5,696 nucleotides of DNA from an uncultured Cardiobacterium sp. (GCF_938028185.1 NZ_CALJAH010000234.1:1-5696), one strand, 5' to 3'. Shown: positions 1 through 5,696, counted from the stretch's first letter. Numbers and translations are program-made. The notes: generated by a model not told the origin, from the sequence alone.

Positions 1-289
1 AGTGGCGCCCTCCGGCCCCGGTGCCCCCGGCCCCGGCGGCGTCGGGGGCCAGGTCCATGCGCCCGAAGACGAGCCGGTCCTCGACCCCCTCCAGGGAGGC
101 GACGAGCCCGGCGTAGTGGGCGGCGTAGGCGTCCCGCTCGCCGCGGGACTGGTGGGTGCCGCCGGTCGGGCTCGCCTGCGTGGCGGCCAGGGAGGCGCGC
201 GCCGACTCCAGCCGGCGGTCGAGCTCGCGGTAGGCCCGGTCGACCACCTCCTGCTCGGCGGATATCTCTCGCTCCCGCGCCTCAATCTG
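1..289 (-). CDS. helD: HelD/HelR-type helicase, N-terminal fragment (partial at both ends, actinobacterial)
   Basis: On the minus strand, with codons aligned so that 268-266 is a codon, there is an uninterrupted reading frame of 96 codons starting QIEAREREISAEQEVVD and containing ERDAYAAHYAGL and VEDRLVFGRMDL. These are hallmarks of the N-terminal region of actinobacterial HelD-family superfamily 1 helicases: a charged coiled-coil start followed by the ERDA...HYA and VEDRL.FGR.DL motifs. Members of the family bind RNA polymerase and release it from DNA, and HelR forms contribute to rifamycin tolerance. The N-terminal coiled coil is the part that enters the RNA polymerase secondary channel. 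The fragment has no ATG or GTG start at its 5' side, where it meets the DUF2339 sequence, and its 3' side runs off the window. The ATPase motifs would lie outside. Base composition is far more GC-rich than the rest of the window. Family assignment is by recalled motifs, not by a search. Confidence 0.72.
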
Positions 290-305
290 CCCCGCGCAAG
301 GCCGC
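275..305. other. Probable chimeric junction between actinobacterial and proteobacterial DNA
   Basis: HelD-like coding on the minus strand can be followed to about base 289. DUF2339-like coding on the plus strand can be followed back from base 420 to about 301, where it reads AAARDGQPSPLAAFFSENL. Both genes are cut here without their own start codons, and GC content drops across the point. No transposase, terminal inverted repeat, target duplication or attachment-like core is visible. The plus frame of the DUF2339 gene stays open through the foreign part back to base 1, but this is expected for very GC-rich DNA and is not evidence of a fusion protein. The exact breakpoint cannot be placed to the base. 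Confidence 0.7.
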
Positions 306-3300
306 CGCCGCCCGCGACGGTCAGCCGTCGCCGCTCGCCGCCTTTTTCAGCGAAAACCTGCTGCTGAAGGCGGGCATCGCCATTCTCTTCCTCGGTCTCG
401 CTTTTTTGCTGCGCTATGCTTCGGCGCGGGTGCATATTTCGCTGTCGCTGCGTTATTGCGCGGTCGCCGCCACCGCCGCCGTGCTGGCGGGTGCGGGCTG
501 GTATTTGCGCGAGAAGCGCCGCGATTATGCGCTCGCCATTCAGGGCGCGGCGCTCGCTATTTTGTATTTGACCGCGCTGGCGGCGCTGAAGTTGCACGCG
601 CTGCTTGACCCGCCGGTGGCGTTCGCGTTGATGACGGCGACGACGGCGCTGCTGGTCGTGCTCGCCGTGTTGCAGAATGCGCTGGTGCTGGCGCAAATCG
701 CCCTTGTCGGCGGCCTCGCCGCGCCGGTGCTGACCGCCAGCGGCAGCGGCAATTATGTCGCGCTGTTTTCGTATCTTGCGCTTTTGAACAGCGGCGTCGC
801 CGTCATCGCCCGCTTCAAGGCGTGGCGCTCGCTTAATCTCACCGGCATCGGCGGCACGCTTGCCATTGCCAGCAGTTGGGGCGGCGCGTTTTATGACCCG
901 GCGCAGTTCGCCAGTATTGAGCCGTTCCTCATCTACCATCTCGCGCTTTATACCGCGATTGTCTGGCGTTATACGCGCCAGCGCGCCGCCGCCGCTGACC
1001 TGCCGACGCTCGCCAACCATGCCACGCTCACCGAGATTTTTGACTACTGCCTGCGCGGTTTGCAGCGCATCGGCAGTCTCGACAGCACCCTGCTCTGCGC
1101 CACCGCCCTCGGCTGCTACGGCCTGCAATACGGCATCGCTGCCCATCTGCCCTACGGCGCGGCGTGGTCGGCGCTGGCTTTCGCCGCGTGGTACGGCGGC
1201 GTCGCCCAGCTTGCCCGTCCGCTGGCGGAATTGCGCCCGCTGCGTGAGGCCTGCCTGCTGCTCGCCGCGCTGTTTGTCCTGCTCGCCATTCCGCTCGCCT
1301 TCAATGGTCGCTGGACGGCGAGTAGCTGGAGCCTGCAAGCGGCGCTGGTGTACATTCTGGCGACGCGCCATGCCAACCCCATCAGCCGCCTCGGCGCGCT
1401 GGTGTTGCAAGCCGCCGCCGTGCTTGCCCTGCTCGCGCATTACCGCCTCGACCCGGACGCCGCCATCGTCCTGCACGGCTCGCTCAGCGCGACGCTGATT
1501 ACGGCAGCGAGTGGCATCGCCATCCTCCTCACCGCCGCGAAGCAGGGCGACGACGAGCGCGCGGAGTGGGAGCGCAACCTGCTCGGCGCGGTCTTCCTCG
1601 GCACCCTGCTCATCGCTCTCGCGCTGCCGCTGCTCATCCTTCCCGGCGCATGGGCGGCCACCGTGTGGCTGGTGGAAACCAGCGCCGCCTATCACCTCGG
1701 CCTGCGTCTCGGCAACGACATCGCGCGTCAGGCCGCGCTGGCGCTCGCCGCCGCCGTGCTGGTCATCCTCTTTACCCGCTACCGCCTCACCCCCTACGGC
1801 GAAACCCTGCTGCAAGGCTCGCTCGGCATCGCCCTCCTCATCGCCGCCTGCGGCAGCGCCAATATCCTCGGTTGGTGGCGGACGGCGCGCGAACCGGTGC
1901 CGCTGTGGGAAGTCATCGGCCTGCGCGGCAGCGCCATTGCCGCCTACAGCGCCGCCGTCGCCCTGCCGCTGCTCGCCTTGCCGAACGCATGGGCGGCACC
2001 GCCGGTCGCCATCAGCGCCTTCTTCCTCGCCCTCATCCAGTATGCCTACTGCACCGGCGCGCATGACGAACCGCACCCGGCGACGCGCGTCTTCGCCGTC
2101 CCCGTCATCTACCTGACCCTCGCCGCGAGCTTCCTTGCCACCCTCCTCGCCGACCGCCACCCCGCCAGCCTCGCCGCCGTCGCCCTCGCCATGCTCGCCA
2201 CCGCCTGGCTGCACGACCGCCAGCGCCGCTACGAGCCGCAGCACTATCTCGCCGCGACCCCGCTCCTCCTCTTTGGCAGCGTCAAACTCGTCTATGCCCT
2301 TGAGCCCTGGCTGGCAGTCCTCTTTCCTGCCAGCAGTGCGGTGTGGGCGCTGCTCATCACCGCCGCGCTGCTGCACGGACTCAGCCGCTTCGACTGGCGC
2401 GATGCTGGCCGCCTCGCCCTCGCCTGGTTGCCGCTCTACCCGCTCATCCTCTACCTCAGCGGCTACTACGGCCACGCCGACGCCGCCCCCGGCGAATGGC
2501 TGCTGGTGAACATCGCCGCGCTGGCGCTGCACGCCCTCACCCTGCACCACAGCGAACACGACCCGCATCCGTCCGTCGCCTACGTCCGCCCGTGGCTACA
2601 CGCGCTCGGCTACAACCTGCATACGTTGAACCTGATGCGCTTCGCCAGCGTCGCCGCCAGCGCCATCTTCGGCGCAGACAGCCTGTGGTTGCTGCCCGCA
2701 CTCTTGACCGCGCCGCTGCTGGCACTCACCCTGCCGACCCTGCCCGCGCTGCAAGCGTGGACGAACCGCTACCGCGACACCTACCACGGCAGCGCCGCCT
2801 TGCCGCTGGTGGCGGCCGTCCTGCTGACGCTTGCCTACTACAACCTGCACCACAGCGGCAGCAGCCCGCCGCTGCCGTACCTGCCCTTCGCCAACCCGCT
2901 GGAAATCATCAGCCTCGCCGCGCTGTGGCTGCTGTGGCGCTGGTGGCGGCAAAGCGACCTCACCGCGTGGACGGCCACCCTGCCGCGCGCGCTGCCGCTG
3001 GCGGTGTTGGGCTGGATTATCGTCAGTCTCGACATCCTGCGCATCTGGCATCACTACCTCGGTGTGCCCTGGCGCGCGCACGACCTGCTCGCCTCGTTCG
3101 GCGTACAAGCCAGCCTCAGCCTCACCTGGGCGCTCGGCGCCATCGCGCTGATGGCAAGCGGCCACAAGCGCCAACAACGCCGCCTGTGGACGGCGGGCGC
3201 GGCGCTGATGGGCGTGGTTATCGTCAAACTGTTCGTGGTGGAACTGGGCGACAGCAACGGCATCGCCCGCATCGTCTCCTTCATCGGCGTCGGCGTACTG

Positions 3301-3363
3301 CTGCTGCTGGTCAGCTACTTCGCCCCCGCGCCGAAACGGGGTGAAGACGACGGCGAAGGTTGA
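292..3363 (+). CDS. DUF2339 (COG5373) polytopic membrane protein, 5' truncated
   Basis: This is an uncharacterised integral membrane protein of the DUF2339 family (Pfam PF10101). Family signatures are the opening membrane segment KAGIAILFLGLAFLLRYA (bases 367-420), then WYLREKRRDYALAIQGAALAILYLT (about 502-570), and NGRWTASSWSLQAALVY near 1303. Nearly the whole length consists of hydrophobic segments rich in Ala and Leu with short charged loops, so many inner-membrane helices are expected. It ends with FIGVGVLLLLVSYFAPAPK and a short acidic tail, typical of a complete C-terminus, and stops with TGA at 3361-3363. The start is not in the window. A TTG at 406 opens the longest start-to-stop frame but lies inside the first conserved helix, and coding clearly continues upstream to about 300. 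The usual soluble, coiled-coil N-terminal part is missing because of the junction. Function is unknown for the family; a role in the envelope is inference only. Confidence 0.85.
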   Translation, partial: PRKAAAARDGQPSPLAAFFSENLLLKAGIAILFLGLAFLLRYASARVHISLSLRYCAVAATAAVLAGAGWYLREKRRDYALAIQGAALAILYLTALAALKLHALLDPPVAFALMTATTALLVVLAVLQNALVLAQIALVGGLAAPVLTASGSGNYVALFSYLALLNSGVAVIARFKAWRSLNLTGIGGTLAIASSWGGAFYDPAQFASIEPFLIYHLALYTAIVWRYTRQRAAAADLPTLANHATLTEIFDYCLRGLQRIGSLDSTLLCATALGCYGLQYGIAAHLPYGAAWSALAFAAWYGGVAQLARPLAELRPLREACLLLAALFVLLAIPLAFNGRWTASSWSLQAALVYILATRHANPISRLGALVLQAAAVLALLAHYRLDPDAAIVLHGSLSATLITAASGIAILLTAAKQGDDERAEWERNLLGAVFLGTLLIALALPLLILPGAWAATVWLVETSAAYHLGLRLGNDIARQAALALAAAVLVILFTRYRLTPYGETLLQGSLGIALLIAACGSANILGWWRTAREPVPLWEVIGLRGSAIAAYSAAVALPLLALPNAWAAPPVAISAFFLALIQYAYCTGAHDEPHPATRVFAVPVIYLTLAASFLATLLADRHPASLAAVALAMLATAWLHDRQRRYEPQHYLAATPLLLFGSVKLVYALEPWLAVLFPASSAVWALLITAALLHGLSRFDWRDAGRLALAWLPLYPLILYLSGYYGHADAAPGEWLLVNIAALALHALTLHHSEHDPHPSVAYVRPWLHALGYNLHTLNLMRFASVAASAIFGADSLWLLPALLTAPLLALTLPTLPALQAWTNRYRDTYHGSAALPLVAAVLLTLAYYNLHHSGSSPPLPYLPFANPLEIISLAALWLLWRWWRQSDLTAWTATLPRALPLAVLGWIIVSLDILRIWHHYLGVPWRAHDLLASFGVQASLSLTWALGAIALMASGHKRQQRRLWTAGAALMGVVIVKLFVVELGDSNGIARIVSFIGVGVLLLLVSYFAPAPKRGEDDGEG
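1282..2130 (+). repeat. Internal triple repeat in the DUF2339 protein, 113-residue period
   Basis: Three copies of a helix-loop-helix block fall at exactly 339-base spacing. Copy 1 starts at 1282 (LAIPLAFNGRWTASSW), copy 2 at 1621 (ALPLLILPGAWAATVW) and copy 3 at 1960 (ALPLLALPNAWAAPPV). The aligned Trp codons are at 1312, 1651 and 1990. Copies 1 and 2 also align further on, for example LLAHYRL with LFTRYRL and LHGSLSATLITAASG with LQGSLGIALLIAACG. Copies 2 and 3 share near-identical DNA over the first 11 codons, including an 11-base identity around the AWA codons. This points to duplication within the gene rather than chance hydrophobic similarity. A fourth, degenerate copy with its Trp at 2344 is possible but not convincing. 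Confidence 0.65.
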
Positions 3364-3365
3364 AG

Positions 3366-3467
3366 CCGGCCGACCGCATTGGCGCCTATGCCGATGGCGC
3401 GGTTGAACTGACCCTGCCTTACGACAAACTGCGCGGTATCCTCAAGGACGAATATCAGCCGCAATAA
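3366..3467 (+). pseudogene. Remnant of the C-terminus of a DUF3298 (RsiV-like) domain
   Basis: Directly after the DUF2339 stop, in a different frame, 33 codons read to the TAA at 3465-3467. They contain IGAYADGAVELTLPYDKLRGIL. This resembles the C-terminal end of DUF3298 domains, found in RsiV-like and other periplasmic lipoproteins, where a YA.G..E(V/L)T(L/I)PY..L motif closes the domain. A full domain needs well over 100 residues before this point, but the same frame is closed by a TGA at 3342-3344 and the upstream DNA codes for DUF2339. The only possible local start is a TTG at 3360 overlapping the DUF2339 stop, which would give a 35-residue peptide. I read it as a leftover from a deletion, or from a second sequence join, that removed the rest of the gene. 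The family assignment rests on one motif. Confidence 0.45.
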
Positions 3468-3475
3468 CCCGCAAA

Positions 3476-3503
3476 CCGCCCCGCCTGGCACAGCGCGGGG
3501 CGG
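3476..3503 (+). terminator. GC-rich hairpin, possible transcription terminator
   Basis: Nine bases at 3476-3484 (CCGCCCCGC) pair perfectly with 3495-3503 (GCGGGGCGG). The 10-base loop can form a further 3-bp stem (3485-3487 with 3491-3493). It lies just after the stop at 3467, as expected for a terminator of the upstream unit. It is not followed by a run of T: the next bases are GGGCAAACTGG. It is therefore not a canonical intrinsic terminator and might act only as an RNA 3' end stabiliser. Confidence 0.5.
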
Positions 3504-3536
3504 GGGCAAACTGGCACGGCTGTTGCTTTCATCTAC

Positions 3537-3567
3537 TGGTAACCAAATAGTCATTTTTTTGTATAAT
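3537..3567 (+). promoter_or_regulatory. Sigma70-like promoter for the adhesin gene
   Basis: A perfect -10 hexamer TATAAT lies at 3562-3567, preceded by a T-rich stretch (seven T at 3554-3560) in an otherwise GC-rich region. The -35 side is weak: the best match is TGGTAA at 3537-3542 with a long 19-base spacer, so upstream activation or help from the T-tract is likely. Transcription would start near 3574, giving a leader of about 60 bases before the ATG at 3635. Confidence 0.6.
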
Positions 3568-3569
3568 GG

Positions 3570-3595
3570 CTGTCATAGTCAGTTAATGCTGACAG
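3570..3595 (+). promoter_or_regulatory. Overlapping inverted repeats at the adhesin leader start
   Basis: CTGTCA at 3570-3575 is the exact inverse of TGACAG at 3590-3595. A second inverted repeat, GTCAG at 3578-3582 with CTGAC at 3589-3593, uses part of the same right arm with a 6-base loop. The outer pair straddles the predicted transcription start, so it would suit a DNA operator. The inner pair lies wholly in the predicted transcript and could form a small leader hairpin. Both arms are short, so chance is possible. Confidence 0.3.
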
Positions 3596-3622
3596 GAATT
3601 GCCGAAAAACTTCTTTACTTAC

Positions 3623-3627
3623 AAGGA
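3623..3627 (+). promoter_or_regulatory. Shine-Dalgarno of the adhesin gene
   Basis: AAGGA at 3623-3627 sits seven bases before the ATG at 3635. This spacing and strength support that start over any later in-frame ATG. Confidence 0.75.
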
Positions 3628-3634
3628 ATCCAGT

Positions 3635-5696
3635 ATGTCAAAGCAAATCACCCTCACCCTGAACGACGCCAGCGGCAACCCCATTGGCCAGTACAACATC
3701 AACACCGCAGGCAGCGCGCTGCACATCGAAGCGGTAGATGGTGCCTACTACCAGTTCACCGACCAGACGACCGGCATCGGTCCGGAAGGTCTCATCACCG
3801 AGCGCGAGGGCGATAACCTGCTGGTTTCCTTCGATGACGGCGTTGACCTGGTCATCGAAAACTACTATGGGCAAAGCCAGCCGGGCGCGCTGGTCGGCTT
3901 GCAGGCGGACGGCGGCCTCACCAGTTATCCGGTTGCCACTGCGCCGGAGCACGTCCTCGCCGAACAAATCGCCGCCGAACAGACGCTGGGTTCCGACCAG
4001 CCGGTCTGGGCGCCGCTGGGCGTACTCGGGGCGGTTGGCCTTGTTGCCGCCGGTATCGGCCTCGCCAAGAATAACGACGGCGAGAAAATCCACAGCAACA
4101 ACAACGGCGGAAACAACAACAATAACAACAACCCTGCGCCAAGCCCGTCGCCCAACACGCCGAACAATCCCGGCAGCCCCAACGTGCCTTCGCCGAACCC
4201 GAACAATCCGGGCAACCAAAACCCCGGTAATCCGAACAACCCTACGCCGAACCCCAGCCCGAACCCGCCGACACCGTCGCCGACGCCTTCGCCGAATCCG
4301 CAACCGCCGACACCGAACCAGCCCGGCAGCGACCCGAAACCCCGTGCAGAAAACGACAAAGTCAAAGGCACCCCGAAAGAAAAAGTCACCATTGACGTCC
4401 TCGACAACGACAGCGGTATCGATGCCAACGGCCAGCGCGACCTCGACCCGAACAGCATCCGTTTGATTGATTCTGCGGGCAACGCCGTCACCAGAATCAC
4501 CGTCGCCGGGCAGGGCGAATGGAACGTCCAGTTCGGCAAAGTCACCTTCACCCCGGAGCCGAACTTCACCGGCAACCCGACTCCGGTGCAATACACCGTG
4601 AGCGACAAGGCGGGACAAGTCAGCAACAAGGCGACCATCACCGTCACCTATAACGACGGCGCAAACACCCCCGGCCTCGCGCAAATCACTGGTGACGCCA
4701 AAGTCGGCCAGACCCTCACCGCCGACATCAACGACCCGGACGGTGTTCCCGCGAGCGGCGTCAAATACCAGTGGCTTGCCGATGGCGGTGTCATTGCGGG
4801 CGCGACCGGCAAAACCTACACCGTACAACCGGGCGACTTGGGTAAAACCATCAGCGTCAAAGTCGTTTACACTGATGGCGCCGGGCACTATGAAGACATC
4901 ACCTCACAGCCAACTGCCAAAGTCGCCGACGGCACCCCGGCACCACAACCGCCACAACCTGGCCAAAACCATCCTGGCAGCGTCGCTATCAGCGGCAACG
5001 CCAAAGTGGGCGAAAAACTAACCGCCGAAGTCCACGACGATGACCAGTTCGACGCCAGCAAAGTCAAATACCAATGGCAGCGCGACGGCCAGCCGATTGC
5101 GGGCGAAAGCGGCAGCAGCTACACCCTGAAAGCCGAAGACGCCGGCCACAAAATCACCGTCAAAGTCGAATACACCGACAACGCGGGCAACAAAGAAAGC
5201 CATGACGCGACCAGCGCCACCGTACAGGGACAAAGCTCGACCAACCACGCGCCGACCGACATCCAGCTCGCCAACAACAACGTCATCGAAGGCAAGGACG
5301 GCGCCACCATCGGCAAACTGACGACGACCGACCCTGATGCGGGCGACACCCACACCTACACCGTGAGCGACAGCCGCTTTGAAGTCACCGCCGACGGCAC
5401 CCTCAAACTCAAAGCCGGGCAGCACCTCGACTACGCGAGCGAAAAAACCGTCAACCTGCAAATCACCACCAACGACGGCCACGGCGGCAGCTACGCCAAA
5501 ACCATCACCGTCAACGTGCAGGACGACCCGAACTACCCGGCGCCGAACCCGCAACCGCCGCAACCCGGCCAAAACCACGCCGGCACCGTAGCCATCAGCG
5601 GTGTTGCCAAAGTAGGCGAAACACTCACCGCACAAGTGGCGGATCAGGACGGCGTTGACCAAAGCAAAGTCAAATACCAGTGGCTGGCCGACGGCA
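3635..5696 (+). CDS. Large BapA-like multidomain surface adhesin, N-terminal part (3' truncated by window end)
   Basis: The frame opens with MSKQITLTLNDASGNPIGQY and stays open for 687 codons to the window edge without a stop. Residues ~1-105 resemble the BapA prefix-like domain of biofilm adhesins, with the motif GDNLLVSFDDG.DLVIENYY at about 63-83. A Gly/Ala/Leu-rich hydrophobic segment follows at 125-144, then an Asn/Pro/Ser linker (~153-236), a CshA-type fibril domain (237-339), Ig-like domains (347-432, 448-533, 649 onward) and a cadherin-like domain (537-631). There is no N-terminal signal peptide, which fits the known BapA/LapA-type route: type I secretion guided by a C-terminal signal, with the N-terminus acting as a periplasmic or outer-membrane retention plug. 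Both the C-terminal signal and the transporter lie outside the window. It has its own promoter and a strong ribosome site. Role: probable cell-surface adhesion or biofilm formation; the ligand is unknown. Confidence 0.85.
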   Translation, partial: MSKQITLTLNDASGNPIGQYNINTAGSALHIEAVDGAYYQFTDQTTGIGPEGLITEREGDNLLVSFDDGVDLVIENYYGQSQPGALVGLQADGGLTSYPVATAPEHVLAEQIAAEQTLGSDQPVWAPLGVLGAVGLVAAGIGLAKNNDGEKIHSNNNGGNNNNNNNPAPSPSPNTPNNPGSPNVPSPNPNNPGNQNPGNPNNPTPNPSPNPPTPSPTPSPNPQPPTPNQPGSDPKPRAENDKVKGTPKEKVTIDVLDNDSGIDANGQRDLDPNSIRLIDSAGNAVTRITVAGQGEWNVQFGKVTFTPEPNFTGNPTPVQYTVSDKAGQVSNKATITVTYNDGANTPGLAQITGDAKVGQTLTADINDPDGVPASGVKYQWLADGGVIAGATGKTYTVQPGDLGKTISVKVVYTDGAGHYEDITSQPTAKVADGTPAPQPPQPGQNHPGSVAISGNAKVGEKLTAEVHDDDQFDASKVKYQWQRDGQPIAGESGSSYTLKAEDAGHKITVKVEYTDNAGNKESHDATSATVQGQSSTNHAPTDIQLANNNVIEGKDGATIGKLTTTDPDAGDTHTYTVSDSRFEVTADGTLKLKAGQHLDYASEKTVNLQITTNDGHGGSYAKTITVNVQDDPNYPAPNPQPPQPGQNHAGTVAISGVAKVGETLTAQVADQDGVDQSKVKYQWLADG
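4007..4069 (+). other. Gly-rich hydrophobic segment of the adhesin
   Basis: Residues 125-145 read WAPLGVLGAVGLVAAGIGLA followed by Lys, with no charged residue before the Lys. It is long enough to cross a membrane and comes just after the prefix domain. Similar Trp/Gly/Ala-rich stretches follow the prefix domain in BapA-like proteins. In retained type I adhesins the N-terminal region holds the protein in the outer-membrane channel, so this may be part of a retention element. That role is inference. Confidence 0.5.
4091..4342 (+). repeat. Low-complexity Asn/Pro/Ser linker with poly-Asn
   Basis: Residues 153-236 are almost entirely Asn, Pro, Ser, Thr, Gly and Gln. They begin with an Asn/Gly stretch including seven consecutive Asn codons at 4112-4132 (AAC apart from one AAT), followed by many PN, PS and PNNPG units. 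Such a segment should be extended and flexible, acting as a stalk or spacer between the retention region and the first folded domain. The repetitive codons make length variation by slippage plausible. Confidence 0.75.
4343..4651 (+). repeat. CshA-type fibril repeat domain in the adhesin
   Basis: Residues 237-339 start RAENDKVKGTPKEKVTIDVL, continue with DP.SI.L, and end GEWNVQFGKVTFTPEPNFTG then P.PVQYTVSDKAGQVSNKATITVTY. The pattern of a D-rich opening, a G.W.V...G.VTFTP..(N/G)FTG.PTPV.YTV.D core and a closing T..VTV strand matches the CshA-type fibril repeat known from streptococcal CshA and many large bacterial adhesins. Only one copy is seen in the window. Confidence 0.65.
4673..4930 (+). 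repeat. Ig-like repeat 1 in the adhesin
   Basis: Residues 347-432 run ITGDAKVGQTLTADI, then VKYQWLADG, IAGATGKTYTVQPGDLGKTI and VKVVYTDGAG. This is the bacterial Ig-like module with the pattern KVG.TLTA, then YQW..DG, then the GK.I.V.V.YTD strand. It follows the CshA-type domain almost directly, without the QPPQPGQNH linker seen before the later copies. Confidence 0.7.
4976..5233 (+). repeat. Ig-like repeat 2 in the adhesin
   Basis: Residues 448-533 repeat the same pattern: ISGNAKVGEKLTAEV, VKYQWQRDGQPIAGESG, YTLKAEDAGHKITVKVEYTD. It is preceded by the linker QPPQPGQNH at residues 438-446. It has the same length as copy 1 and is clearly homologous to it at protein level. Confidence 0.7.
5243..5527 (+). 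repeat. Cadherin-like domain in the adhesin
   Basis: Residues 537-631 start NHAPTDIQLANNNVIEG and contain IGKLTTTDPDAGDTHTYTV, the strand FEVTADGTLKL, LDYASEKTVNLQITTNDGHGGS and a closing ITVNVQDDP. These are cadherin-like features: the D.DAGD calcium-binding loop (566-571), the LDY(E) motif (598-600) and the terminal (T/N)D..G segment. Calcium-stiffened packing between domains is the known role of such motifs in adhesins. Confidence 0.75.
5579..5696 (+). repeat. Ig-like repeat 3 in the adhesin (cut by window end)
   Basis: Residues 649-687 read ISGVAKVGETLTAQV and VKYQWLADG, matching the first half of repeats 1 and 2. The linker before it (QPPQPGQNH, residues 640-648) is identical in protein to that before repeat 2, 202 residues earlier. 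This suggests that the Ig-like plus cadherin-like pair continues beyond the window. Confidence 0.7.

Noticed and set aside
2..367. Plus-strand frame of 121 codons at the left end
   Set aside because: It crosses the junction, is Gly/Pro/Ala/Arg low complexity, and overlaps the better supported minus-strand HelD-like frame and the DUF2339 frame.
406..408. TTG as the start of the DUF2339 gene
   Set aside because: It lies inside the first conserved membrane helix, with no Shine-Dalgarno before it. Homologous coding continues upstream in the same frame to about base 300.
2343..3344. Overlapping plus- and minus-strand frames inside the DUF2339 gene (for example 2343-3344 plus, 2596-3177 minus)
   Set aside because: They are rich in Arg, Ala, Pro and Gln, as alternative frames of GC-rich DNA are. 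They show no family motifs, and the DUF2339 frame explains the region.
3360..3467. Small gene starting at TTG 3360 and overlapping the DUF2339 stop
   Set aside because: GAAGG lies immediately before the TTG, with no proper spacing, and the peptide looks like the end of a larger domain. A remnant is more likely than an intact 35-residue gene.
3638..4888. Long minus-strand frame of 416 codons opposite the adhesin
   Set aside because: It is antisense to a clearly real gene with recognisable domains. Its translation is Val/Arg/Gly-rich low complexity opposite the Pro/Asn linker, and it has no ribosome site. It is a shadow of GC-rich codon use.
1..5696. CRISPR array, tRNA or rRNA gene, insertion sequence, toxin-antitoxin or defence genes
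   Set aside because: No regularly spaced short repeats with variable spacers, no tRNA-like cloverleaf, no transposase motif and no recognisable defence domain were seen on either strand.

Overview
The window appears to be a composite of two genomes. About the first 290 bases are extremely GC-rich (51 of the first 60 bases are G or C). On the minus strand they encode a recognisable piece of the N-terminal region of an actinobacterial HelD/HelR-type RNA polymerase-associated helicase. From about 290 onward the sequence is less GC-rich and looks proteobacterial. It carries a large multi-spanning membrane protein and then the start of a giant surface adhesin with a BapA-like N-terminus. The second part would suit a Gram-negative host-associated gammaproteobacterium, with Cardiobacteriaceae as a low-confidence guess; the genus cannot be fixed from sequence alone. 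An actinobacterial piece abutting it, cut inside both genes, is most simply a chimeric contig from a mixed sample, with a real transfer as the less likely alternative.

Layout: (1) 1-~289, minus strand, HelD-type fragment open at both ends. (2) ~292-3363, plus strand, a DUF2339 (COG5373) polytopic membrane protein of about 1,020 visible residues that lacks its true N-terminus because of the junction. Its middle holds a tandem internal repeat with an exact 339-base period. (3) 3366-3467, a 33-codon in-frame tail resembling the C-terminal end of a DUF3298 (RsiV-like) periplasmic domain, with no room for the rest of the gene. (4) 3468-3634, an intergenic stretch with a GC-rich hairpin, a consensus -10 box, inverted repeats around the start of the leader, and a strong Shine-Dalgarno. 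(5) 3635 to the window end, plus strand, a large adhesin of which 687 codons are visible. It has a BapA-type prefix domain, a Gly-rich hydrophobic segment, an Asn/Pro/Ser linker, a CshA-type fibril repeat, and then alternating Ig-like and cadherin-like domains.

The genes do not form an obvious pathway. The adhesin has its own promoter and is probably transcribed independently of the DUF2339 gene. It is probably exported by a type I secretion system that lies outside the window. I see no convincing new defence, mobile or RNA system. The best leads are the composite 606-base adhesin repeat, the exact triple repeat in the DUF2339 protein, the orphan DUF3298 tail and the chimeric junction.
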